Origin: Echinicola arenosa
Lineage (GTDB): Bacteria > Bacteroidota > Bacteroidia > Cytophagales > Cyclobacteriaceae
DNA length: 64,000 bases
Reading direction: 5' to 3'
NCBI RefSeq assembly: GCF_014841125.1
Contig: NZ_JACYTQ010000003.1
Span: forward strand, 620,001 to 684,000
Below are positions 1-7,071 of the stretch, piece after piece. Position numbers and translations under genes: made by a program. Positions within the stretch are counted from its first letter, which is position 1. Every line of letters begins with the position of its first letter. The notes under the pieces were generated by a model. It was not told where the DNA came from. It worked only from the letters and a program-made list of their open reading frames with translations, and did not search any database.

Positions 1-345
1 AAGTTTATCAATGAGTTAAAAGAAAAACATCCAGACACTATTTTTATCTCAGCGGGACAGAAAGAACACCTGGATGATTTGAAGGACAAGATCCTGGAGC
101 TAGTAAATCTGGACAAGTTCAAAACGGGGAACACCGTGGTCACCAACATCCGTCACTACGATTCTCTGGTCAAAACCCGGGAATCTTTACTCGATGTCCT
201 TGGCGGCATCGACAATGAAATCACCAATGACTTTATGGCCATGGATATCCGCAGGTCCCTACATTTCCTCGGGGAGATCACCGGAGAGATCACCACGGAT
301 GACTTGCTAGCGAATATATTTTCTAAGTTTTGTATCGGCAAGTAA
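1..345 (+). CDS. mnmE: tRNA uridine-5-carboxymethylaminomethyl GTPase MnmE, C-terminal part
   Basis: Only the last 114 codons are in the window; the reading frame is open at base 1 and ends with TAA at 343-345. The protein ends in FCIGK, the conserved C-terminal motif of MnmE that contains the catalytic cysteine. The stretch before it, with NIRHYDSL and FLGEITGEITTDDLLANIFS, is the helical domain that packs around the G domain. MnmE works with MnmG to modify U34 of certain tRNAs. The upstream G domain lies outside the window. A convergent hairpin follows directly. The family call is secure despite truncation. Confidence 0.95.
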   Translation, partial: KFINELKEKHPDTIFISAGQKEHLDDLKDKILELVNLDKFKTGNTVVTNIRHYDSLVKTRESLLDVLGGIDNEITNDFMAMDIRRSLHFLGEITGEITTDDLLANIFSKFCIGK

Positions 346-378
346 AACCAGTCCGGATTTTAAATCTGGACTGGTTTT
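346..378. terminator. Bidirectional terminator between mnmE and the lipoprotein gene
   Basis: AAACCAGTCCGGATTT pairs with AAATCTGGACTGGTTT with one mismatch, giving a stem of about 16 bp with almost no loop. A/T runs lie on both sides, so it can serve both converging genes (mnmE on plus, the 381-971 gene on minus). Confidence 0.8.
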
Positions 379-380
379 GT

Positions 381-971
381 TCAATTATTGGATTCATATT
401 TTTTTTTTAAACCAAGCTCTTTGGCAAGCTGTTTAAAAGCACCTTTTGCACCATCATAAACTGCTTGTTCTGGTTTAGGATAGGTCAAGTAAGTATTTCC
501 TTCATAAGTATTGTGTACGGTATGCATGACCAATTCGCCTTTCTTATTAAATAACTTTAAATAAACCACAGTATCAAAATAATTACGGTAATTACTCCCG
601 ATAACCCGATAGTTCACAGGAACATAAATTAATTTAGGGATAATTAAACCTTTTAACTTCTTTTCATGGCATAGTTTCTTTATATAAGAAGAATTAGAGT
701 CCTCATATGACAACGGTTTATTTAATTGTACCGGTTTGCCTATACCATAGTTAAGAAAACTTTCCTTTATGGAATTATCAAAATATTCATTTGTCTCCCA
801 GAAATGAAATTGATTTATATGATATACGGTCTCTAAGGGTGCTATTCCCCAATTATCTGTTTCAATAGGAACATCCGTTTTATAAAGTGTCTTTGATCCA
901 ATTGCAGCGCAAGAAGAGAGTAGACTCGCCAGAAGAACGGTTTGAAAAATATGGTGTTTTTTTTGGTTCAT
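381..971 (-). CDS. Hypothetical lipoprotein
   Basis: A 196-residue protein with a lipoprotein signal peptide: lysines at the N-terminus, hydrophobic stretch, and lipobox LSSC near residue 21. I do not recognise the family. The mature part is mixed alpha/beta in composition, with aromatic-rich strands (VYHINQFHFWE, YLKLFNKKGELVMH) and a lysine-rich C-terminus. It probably sits in the periplasm or on the outer membrane. It is a single-gene unit: a terminator lies on each side, so it is unlikely to belong to the xylan locus that starts further right. The start is the ATG at 969-971; no other start keeps the signal peptide. Confidence 0.7.
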   Translation of the reverse strand: MNQKKHHIFQTVLLASLLSSCAAIGSKTLYKTDVPIETDNWGIAPLETVYHINQFHFWETNEYFDNSIKESFLNYGIGKPVQLNKPLSYEDSNSSYIKKLCHEKKLKGLIIPKLIYVPVNYRVIGSNYRNYFDTVVYLKLFNKKGELVMHTVHNTYEGNTYLTYPKPEQAVYDGAKGAFKQLAKELGLKKKYESNN

Positions 972-1075
972 TTTTGTCAGAAATAATTTTCCGAAATTAT
1001 ACCAATTGCTGAATAAAGGCCAATTATTCTCTTCTAAATATTATCCTAAAACAGATCAACCAAGGTTTCGAATTT

Positions 1076-1111
1076 AAAAAAAACCGGAAAGGAACCCTTT
1101 CCGGCTTTTTT
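1076..1111. terminator. Bidirectional Rho-independent terminator
   Basis: CCGGAAAGG (1084-1092) pairs perfectly with CCTTTCCGG (1096-1104) around a 3-base loop, with eight A on the left and six T on the right. On the minus strand this is a textbook terminator for the esterase-like gene ending at 1163, and so for the whole 1163-4407 operon. Confidence 0.85.
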
Positions 1112-1162
1112 GATTAGTAAACCCCTATAAATTATGAAATAAATTATAGCATTTTTATAAAA

Positions 1163-2017
1163 TCATTGAAACCTATATTGATCCTTAAACAAAAGTTGGG
1201 CAAACCAGTAAAGATCATTTTTCCAAGTGTGGTAGCCATAACCTCCTTTTCCAAAACCATAAATATGATCAATTTGGTTAGCTAAAAGTTCTTCACTAAT
1301 GGCATCTATTAGCCTTTTACATTTATCCTTTTCCCCACAACTTATCCAAATTAGATTCATTCTTAAATTTAGTAGAGTCCATTTTGCTGCCTTGGTAAAA
1401 TTAAAGTTTGGTGCCGAAGTGAATGCTCCTACCCAAGAAAAGAGGCGCTGGTTTCCCAATCCTATGTTCAAAGACTGCCCTGCTCCCATACAAACCCCGG
1501 CAATGGCCCGGTGATATGAATCTGGTATTACGTTAAATTTGGATTCAACAGCATAAATCAAATTCTCCAATAGGTCTTCCTTGAATATGTCAAAAGCAGC
1601 AAGTTTTTCTTTATCAAATAGATTACCCAAAGGCCTGTCATTTTTCATTGCCCGGCCATTGGGAAAAATGAGGATCATTGGTTTTGCTTTCCCCTGATTG
1701 ATCAAATTATCCAAGATTATATTAGCTTGGCCATTGATAAACCAAGCATATTCATCCCCCCTAATACCATGTAATAAATATAAAACCGGGTATCTCATCT
1801 TCTCGTCGTAGCCTGGAGGGGTGTAAACCAATGCTTTCCGAATTGAATTTGTCGCATTAGAGTAGTACTTCATTGTACTGATTTCACCTCTAGGACCACC
1901 CATCACTTTATCAAAACCATAGGGAGCTTCTTCAACCATTTCCTTTTCCCTAGCCTTCAAAGAACTAATAACTAAGCCCATTGCAGTAAAAATCCCTGTC
2001 AGTAATGCTGTTTTCAT
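1163..2017 (-). CDS. CE1-like esterase homologue with an altered catalytic triad (probable pseudoenzyme)
   Basis: A 284-residue alpha/beta hydrolase of the esterase-D / feruloyl-acetylxylan esterase (CE1) type with a signal peptide-like N-terminus (residues 1-22). The family blocks are clear: [14 protein letters not shown] (oxyanion region), MILIFPNGRAMK, and the nucleophile elbow. The elbow, however, reads GVCMGAG, with Cys176 where the family has Ser, and the block that carries the catalytic His reads KGGYGYHTWKNDL, with Tyr260 at the His position (another His follows at 263). The Asp (231 in CGEKDK) is kept. Both triad changes are single-base differences from Ser (TCT/AGT to TGT) and His (CAT to TAT) codons. 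The closest relative in the window is the first domain of the 21176-23095 esterase, which has an intact triad. It is the last gene of the GH10-GH43 operon. Either it is inactive and binds ligand, or it is a cysteine hydrolase. Confidence 0.8.
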   Translation of the reverse strand: MKTALLTGIFTAMGLVISSLKAREKEMVEEAPYGFDKVMGGPRGEISTMKYYSNATNSIRKALVYTPPGYDEKMRYPVLYLLHGIRGDEYAWFINGQANIILDNLINQGKAKPMILIFPNGRAMKNDRPLGNLFDKEKLAAFDIFKEDLLENLIYAVESKFNVIPDSYHRAIAGVCMGAGQSLNIGLGNQRLFSWVGAFTSAPNFNFTKAAKWTLLNLRMNLIWISCGEKDKCKRLIDAISEELLANQIDHIYGFGKGGYGYHTWKNDLYWFAQLLFKDQYRFQ

Positions 2018-2121
2018 ATTCTTTGGTTTTCTATGTTAATTGTAATTGATCGAGCCATAATAATCTGGTTCATAGCGGTATAGTACTTCCATTTCCAAAC
2101 ACCCAATCATGAAGCCCCCAT

Positions 2122-3225
2122 TTATTTTAAAGTGTAAGGTTTGATTTCTTGAATAGAACCATCAGGATTATGAACTAACTTGGTCATTTTAATATTTCTT
2201 AGATAGTTCTTTCCAGACATCTGTGTATCATGGTAAAATAAATACCATTCTTCCTCAAATTTCACAATAGAATGATGATTGGTCCAGCCCTGAACCGGAT
2301 GAAGAATCACTCCACGATAAGTGAATGGCCCATAAGGGTTATCCCCGGTAGCGTAAACTATTTTATGGGTATCTCCGGTCGAATAGGAGAAATAATAGGT
2401 TCCATTATATTTATGGACCCAAGAAGCTTCAAAAAACCTTTTATCATGATCTCCTGCCTTAATAGGCTCCCCAGACTCGTCAAGAATCAATATATTTCTT
2501 GGACTTTCACCAAACTCCAACATGTTGTCTTTCAGGATAGCTACTTGCGGGGAAATTGCCGGCTCTTCATCCAAGGGCTCATCATCATATGGGCTATCAC
2601 CAGTTGAGAGATATTCACCCGTTCTCCATTTTTGCAATTGGCCGCCCCAAATACCGCCCCAATATATATAGTACTTTCCGTCTGTATCTTCGAATACGGC
2701 AGGATCCATACTAAAACTTCCGGAAATTGGTTCTGGCTCTGCTTTGAAAGGTCCCTCTGGGTTTTCCGATACGGCTACACCAAGTCTGAAAATATCATCT
2801 TCATCCTTGGCTGGAAAGTATAGGAAATACTTGTCATCTTTCTGGGCTGCATCTGGTGCCCACATTTGTCTTTTGGCCCAGTTCACATCCTCGATATCCA
2901 ATGCAACGCCATGGTCAGTCACTGAGCTACCCGGGTTGGACATGGAATAAACATGGTAATCTTTCATATCATATTGTGCTCCGGAATCATCTTCCTTTGT
3001 ATCTGATTCTACATCATGAGAGGGATAAATATAAATTTTTCCATTAAAAACATGTGCTGACGGATCAGCGCTGTACAAATCCTCAACCAAGGGTTGATTT
3101 AGATAACTAATGGTATCAGTTTCTATACTGTCACTTTCCTGCTGATCATCTTCTTGACTGCCGGAATTACAAGCCATCAATAGAAAATTTGCCACAAACA
3201 CGGTAAGTACTAGGTTGTATTTCAT
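2122..3225 (-). CDS. GH43 family lipoprotein (beta-xylosidase / alpha-L-arabinofuranosidase type)
   Basis: A 367-residue five-bladed beta-propeller glycosidase. Lipoprotein signal with lipobox LMAC (Cys19). The GH43 inverting machinery is visible: general base Asp54 in YSADPSAHVF, pKa-modulating Asp in SFSMDPAVFED, and general acid Glu in RFFEASWVHKYNG. Further family blocks are QMWAPDA and WTNHHSIV. No added binding module. It would remove xylose or arabinose from xylan oligosaccharides at the cell envelope; the exact substrate cannot be read. It lies 54 bp downstream of the GH10 gene at 3280-4407 and is probably cotranscribed with it. An acidic stretch follows the lipid cysteine (EDDQQESD), which in Bacteroidota often goes with surface export. 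Confidence 0.88.
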   Translation of the reverse strand: MKYNLVLTVFVANFLLMACNSGSQEDDQQESDSIETDTISYLNQPLVEDLYSADPSAHVFNGKIYIYPSHDVESDTKEDDSGAQYDMKDYHVYSMSNPGSSVTDHGVALDIEDVNWAKRQMWAPDAAQKDDKYFLYFPAKDEDDIFRLGVAVSENPEGPFKAEPEPISGSFSMDPAVFEDTDGKYYIYWGGIWGGQLQKWRTGEYLSTGDSPYDDEPLDEEPAISPQVAILKDNMLEFGESPRNILILDESGEPIKAGDHDKRFFEASWVHKYNGTYYFSYSTGDTHKIVYATGDNPYGPFTYRGVILHPVQGWTNHHSIVKFEEEWYLFYHDTQMSGKNYLRNIKMTKLVHNPDGSIQEIKPYTLK

Positions 3226-3279
3226 TTGGGTGATAGGGTTTATAATTGATAATTCGCTATATATTTGAGTAAATACTTA

Positions 3280-4407
3280 TCATTTATCATCAAATTTTTT
3301 GAACTGTAATTCTATTTCTGGTTTAAGTGTGTAATCATTTTCAAAAAGCAATGGATAGGCAGTTCTACCTCGAATGGGCCAGTTATTCAACCAACTGTCT
3401 TGATCCCTGATCCCCCAGAGGGTCACTCTTGTCACCACCGCCTTATGCTTTTCGAATAAGGCAAAAAGATCATAATAACGCTGAGCCAGTGCTTCACGTA
3501 TTTCCTCTGGAAAACCATCTTGATAGGGATCATATTGCTTTTCGTATTCGAAATTATCATCGATATCAGCCCCACGCCTATTGGTTGGATTAGGCAACAC
3601 ATCAATATCCAATTCTGTTATCATTACTTTAAGTCCCAGATCAGCAATTTTTAAAATAGAAGCCTCTATCTGCTCAAGTGAAGGCGATGTTAGCCCATAA
3701 TGCCCTTGCATTCCAATTCCATCTATGCGTATCCCCTGTTCCTTTAAAGAAGAGGCCATTGCCACCGCAGCATCAATTTTTTCAGGCTTCCAAAGGTTGT
3801 AATCATTATAATAGAGTTCAGCATCAGGATCTATCTCATGTGCCTTTTTAAAAGCTTTTGCGATAAAATCCTGGCCGATAATGTTATACCAATGTGATTT
3901 TCTATATGCTCCATTATCGGTAAAAGCTTCATTGACTACATCCCAACCGTTTATGCTTCCTTTATACCTGCCCAAAACAGTAGTGATATGATCCTCCATG
4001 CGCTTGGTAAGCTCTTCCCTGTCTAAAAATTCGCCTGATTCATTTTTAAATACCCAATTTGGCGTTTGATTGTGCCAAACCAAGGTATGGCCAATAATAA
4101 AGGCATTAAGCTCTTTACCTAAATTGACAAAGGCATCTGAGGGGTTGAAATTATAGCTTTCAGGGGTAGGATGAACAGATTGCCACTTCAATAGATTTTC
4201 GGGGCTGATACTGTTGAAATGGTTCACGAGCGTATTCTTTACCATGGGGTCATTGCCCATTACGTCTCTTCCATTCAATGCGGCACCAATTTTAAAATCA
4301 TGCGCAAAGGTTTGACAAATGGAAAACGAACCGCTTGAATGTTCATGAACATCCATATTTAGAATGGATATGAAAGCGAGGACATAAGTCAATAGGAAAG
4401 TATGCAT
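3280..4407 (-). CDS. GH10 endo-1,4-beta-xylanase
   Basis: A 375-residue single-domain retaining xylanase. Acid/base Glu160 lies in WDVVNEAF and nucleophile Glu265 in ITELDIDVLP; HTLVWHNQTPNWVF and GIGMQGHYG are standard GH10 blocks. The N-terminus (MHTFLLTYVLAFISIL) is hydrophobic and may be a signal peptide, but I see no clean cleavage site or lipobox. It hydrolyses internal xylan beta-1,4 bonds. First gene of an operon with the GH43 (2122) and the esterase homologue (1163). It is divergent from the 7TMR-DISM sensor across a 495-bp AT-rich gap, so the sensor may act on its promoter (inference). Confidence 0.93.
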   Translation of the reverse strand: MHTFLLTYVLAFISILNMDVHEHSSGSFSICQTFAHDFKIGAALNGRDVMGNDPMVKNTLVNHFNSISPENLLKWQSVHPTPESYNFNPSDAFVNLGKELNAFIIGHTLVWHNQTPNWVFKNESGEFLDREELTKRMEDHITTVLGRYKGSINGWDVVNEAFTDNGAYRKSHWYNIIGQDFIAKAFKKAHEIDPDAELYYNDYNLWKPEKIDAAVAMASSLKEQGIRIDGIGMQGHYGLTSPSLEQIEASILKIADLGLKVMITELDIDVLPNPTNRRGADIDDNFEYEKQYDPYQDGFPEEIREALAQRYYDLFALFEKHKAVVTRVTLWGIRDQDSWLNNWPIRGRTAYPLLFENDYTLKPEIELQFKKFDDK

Positions 4408-4486
4408 CCTTATTAAAAATTAGGTTATGTTTCGGGTATTATTAATTTGTCAAAATGAATAATTGAATTAAACACATCTGACAAAA

Positions 4487-4494
4487 CAAATGTA
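4487..4494 (-). promoter_or_regulatory. Possible -7 box of the GH10 operon
   Basis: Plus-strand CAAATGTA reads TACATTTG on the minus strand, matching the Bacteroidota -7 box TAnnTTTG. The expected -33 TTTG about 19 bases further upstream is only TTTT-like. It lies about 80 bases before the GH10 start codon. Confidence 0.3.
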
Positions 4495-4768
4495 AACAGC
4501 GAATAAATTATTAAAAAGTTCCAACACAAAACTTAAAGTATTGATAATCAATTATTTATAATTTAATATTCGGTTAAATAACAATTATCCTTATTTGAAT
4601 TATAATTGCAAATTCCATTTAGCACAACGAAAAGCGGATATATGAGTTGGTATTTCAACTGTAAACATTTACTTAAGCGTAAATTTAATTGCACTTAAAT
4701 GAAACGACTGATTTTCAATACTTTAATATATATTTTTTTTTAAATTGTTTATGCTTCAACCTGTATAT

Positions 4769-4799
4769 TTTGACTTAAAAACAGGCTATTTGTAGTTTG
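4769..4799 (+). promoter_or_regulatory. Possible promoter of the sensor gene
   Basis: TTTG at 4769-4772 and TAGTTTG at 4793-4799 are separated by 20 bases. This fits the Bacteroidota housekeeping pattern TTTG-n19-21-TAnnTTTG except that the -7 box is one base short. It lies about 105 bases before the GTG start of the sensor. Confidence 0.35.
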
Positions 4800-4902
4800 G
4801 GCTTTAATAATGTAGAGGTGAGAACTTATAATTTTATATATTCAATCTCTATTTTAATTCACCTAGCAATAAAGCTTCAAAATAACCCATTAGTTACCTA
4901 CT

Positions 4903-6813
4903 GTGAAAAAAAGAACTTTAAATCCCCCTTTCATCTTCCTGATCATGATAGCATTAATGCTATTTATTTCTTTTCCAGGCTTTGCCAAGGAAGGAAAAAC
5001 TTTTGTAATTGAAGGAGGAGAAGATTATGATAATATTATTGAGTATATGGATTTTTTGGTTGATCAAAACAATGATTTGACCGTAAACCAAATAGCTGAA
5101 CATAAATTTGATGGTGCATTCCAGCCAATACTATATAATAATATATTATATGACAGTTTAGAACATGACATATGGCTTCGACTTATTGTCAAAAATAATG
5201 ATATAATCCAAGATCATTCCTGGTATTTTGAATCTTGGGGCTTTGATATTAACCAATTCACTTTTTATTTTCCAAATGCCGATGGCACATTTACAGCCAA
5301 TACATCAGGATATGATTTTCCTTTCGACCAAAGAAACATTAAACACAAAAACTTTAATTACCTACTTGATATCAGGCCAGGAGAGCAAAAAACTTACTAT
5401 TTTAAGGTTAGAAGAAGTTACCCGCTTGCTTTTAATTTACATTTAAGAACCAATGAAAAATTCATAGCGCACACGCTCAATGAATATTATTTTCTAGGAA
5501 TATACTACGGTGTACTAGCACTTATTCTAATCTTCAATTTATATCTCGTTTATAAACTGAAGGATACTTTATACTTATATTTTGCCGGTCTGATTTTGGC
5601 ATGTATTTGGTTTTCATTTGGAAGGGATGGCTTAGGATTCCAATATTTATGGCCCAACCATCCAGATCTCAACTATTGGACCAAGGGAAATATCACACAA
5701 TTCGCGGTGGTGATAGCTACTTTACTTTTTTCAAACAGATTTGTTCAAAAATATAATGTGAGCCAATTAATGTTAAAGGCAACTATCCTAGCTATCTTCC
5801 TTAAAGGCCTGCTTTTTATTGCCCAAGACACCTTTATTATTATAGAGGGCCGTTTGTATGTCGGTTTAACGATACTTATCATGCTGGTCCCTTTTTGCAT
5901 AGGATTATGGCTTCTGATAAAGTCTAAGATCTATTCATGGTCATATATTTTCGCGAATGCCTGTTTATTTTTGATCATTATCAACAGTCATACTATAGTC
6001 TTCGCGTTGTTTGAAGACCAAGTTATCAATTGGTATTTTGTTCATCCTGTAATCTTTTTGGAGGTGGTACTCTTTTCACTTTCCATATTCAATCAAATCA
6101 AATTTCTTCAAGATCAATATCAAACGGTCAGTGAAGAAAAAACATTGGCACTGGAGGAGAAAAATAGACTAGCTGATGAGCTTAATAATAAACTCCAGCA
6201 AAAGGTTAAGGAAAGGACAGAGAAAATTGAAAATATGGCGGCAGACTTGGCCAGTAAAAATGTACAGCTTCAAACCACCAATTTAAAGTTGCAGGAATTG
6301 AACATCCAAGTCAATCAAATCAATGACTATCTCAGGAAAAACAATGAGCAACTTCGGACCAACATGGAAGAAGTCACCAAGAACCTGGCTTTGATGAAAG
6401 GTTTGGATTTTGATAGTTTCAAAAACGTCTTCCCTGACAAAGATAGTTGCTTGCAGTTTTTATCGGAACTGAAGTGGAAGCATAAATATATTTGTAAAAA
6501 ATGTGGCTATAATAAATACGCTGAAGCTCCCAATCATGGTAGAAGATGTAAAAATTGCAACTACTTTGAGTCACCGACGGTGGATACTTTATTTCATAAA
6601 CTTAAGTTTCCCATTGAAAAAGCTTTCTATATTTTATACCTGTCCAACCGGAAGGATGTAGAGCTTACCTTAAATGAACTTTCTGAAATTTTGGATCTCA
6701 GGAGAGAAACTTGCTGGGCCTTTAAAAATAAAATTTCCCAAGCTATGGAAAAGGTGGGACACAATAAGGATCTCAGTGGTTGGGAAACACTAGCGCTGGT
6801 TCATTTGGAATAA
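4903..6813 (+). CDS. 7TMR-DISM membrane sensor fused to an IS1595-type zinc-ribbon DNA-binding region
   Basis: A 636-residue protein starting at GTG, with a signal peptide (1-29). Residues 30-190 look like the extracellular 7TMR-DISMED2 jelly-roll domain (IWLRLIVKNN, FYFPNADGTF, YYFKVRR). Residues 195-400 hold seven hydrophobic helices of the 7TMR-DISM type. Residues 400-498 form a long coiled coil. The C-terminus is unexpected: FPDKDSCLQFLSELKW, then CKKC (Cys531, Cys534) and CKNC (Cys549, Cys552), then TLFHKLKFPIEKAF and a helical region with LTLNELSEILDLRRET. This is the N-terminal zinc-ribbon plus helix-turn-helix layout of IS1595 / ISXO2-type transposases, but the DDE nuclease domain is absent and the protein ends soon after. 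Such a fusion should sense a ligand outside the inner membrane and bind DNA from the membrane, as a one-component regulator. Ligand, target and mechanism are inferred. It is the only plus-strand gene inside the enzyme cluster and is divergent from a GH10 operon, the classic place for a local regulator. Confidence 0.82.
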   Translation: MKKRTLNPPFIFLIMIALMLFISFPGFAKEGKTFVIEGGEDYDNIIEYMDFLVDQNNDLTVNQIAEHKFDGAFQPILYNNILYDSLEHDIWLRLIVKNNDIIQDHSWYFESWGFDINQFTFYFPNADGTFTANTSGYDFPFDQRNIKHKNFNYLLDIRPGEQKTYYFKVRRSYPLAFNLHLRTNEKFIAHTLNEYYFLGIYYGVLALILIFNLYLVYKLKDTLYLYFAGLILACIWFSFGRDGLGFQYLWPNHPDLNYWTKGNITQFAVVIATLLFSNRFVQKYNVSQLMLKATILAIFLKGLLFIAQDTFIIIEGRLYVGLTILIMLVPFCIGLWLLIKSKIYSWSYIFANACLFLIIINSHTIVFALFEDQVINWYFVHPVIFLEVVLFSLSIFNQIKFLQDQYQTVSEEKTLALEEKNRLADELNNKLQQKVKERTEKIENMAADLASKNVQLQTTNLKLQELNIQVNQINDYLRKNNEQLRTNMEEVTKNLALMKGLDFDSFKNVFPDKDSCLQFLSELKWKHKYICKKCGYNKYAEAPNHGRRCKNCNYFESPTVDTLFHKLKFPIEKAFYILYLSNRKDVELTLNELSEILDLRRETCWAFKNKISQAMEKVGHNKDLSGWETLALVHLE

Positions 6814-7026
6814 ACTGGTTTATACTATTTTGGGAACTGTGATTGAATTGAATGCAGAATATTTAACCTAATTCCCTGCAATGATGTTAAAGGTCAAATT
6901 TGACTTGCTTGGATGCCCAAAAATAAATAAAATAGCTTTTGACTTTTTAGCGTGTTAAAAAAAGTTACTTCCACTTTTCTTATTAATAAATCTAATTTTA
7001 GTCCATCACTATGGGTAAATTACTTT

Positions 7027-7058
7027 AATGGTAAGGCTTGTTAAAAAGCCTTACCATT
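7027..7058. terminator. Bidirectional terminator-like hairpin
   Basis: A perfect 13-bp stem, AATGGTAAGGCTT with AAGCCTTACCATT, around a 6-base loop. It sits between the convergent sensor gene (ends 6813) and GH3 gene (ends 7072). The flanks are AT-rich but there is no long T run. The rest of 6814-7071 shows nothing else. Confidence 0.65.
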
Positions 7059-7071
7059 AGCAACTTAAAAT

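Larger units (their letters stand above)
4408..4902. promoter_or_regulatory. Divergent intergenic region between GH10 operon and membrane sensor
   Basis: 495 bp, very AT-rich, no gene. It must hold the promoters of both the minus-strand GH10-GH43-esterase operon and the plus-strand sensor. Candidate boxes are listed separately. I see no long inverted repeat that would be an obvious operator. Confidence 0.7.

Noticed and set aside
4903-6813. Insertion sequence of the IS1595 family at the zinc ribbon
   Set aside because: No DDE domain, no terminal inverted repeats, and the ribbon is in one frame with a full receptor; it is a fusion, not an element.
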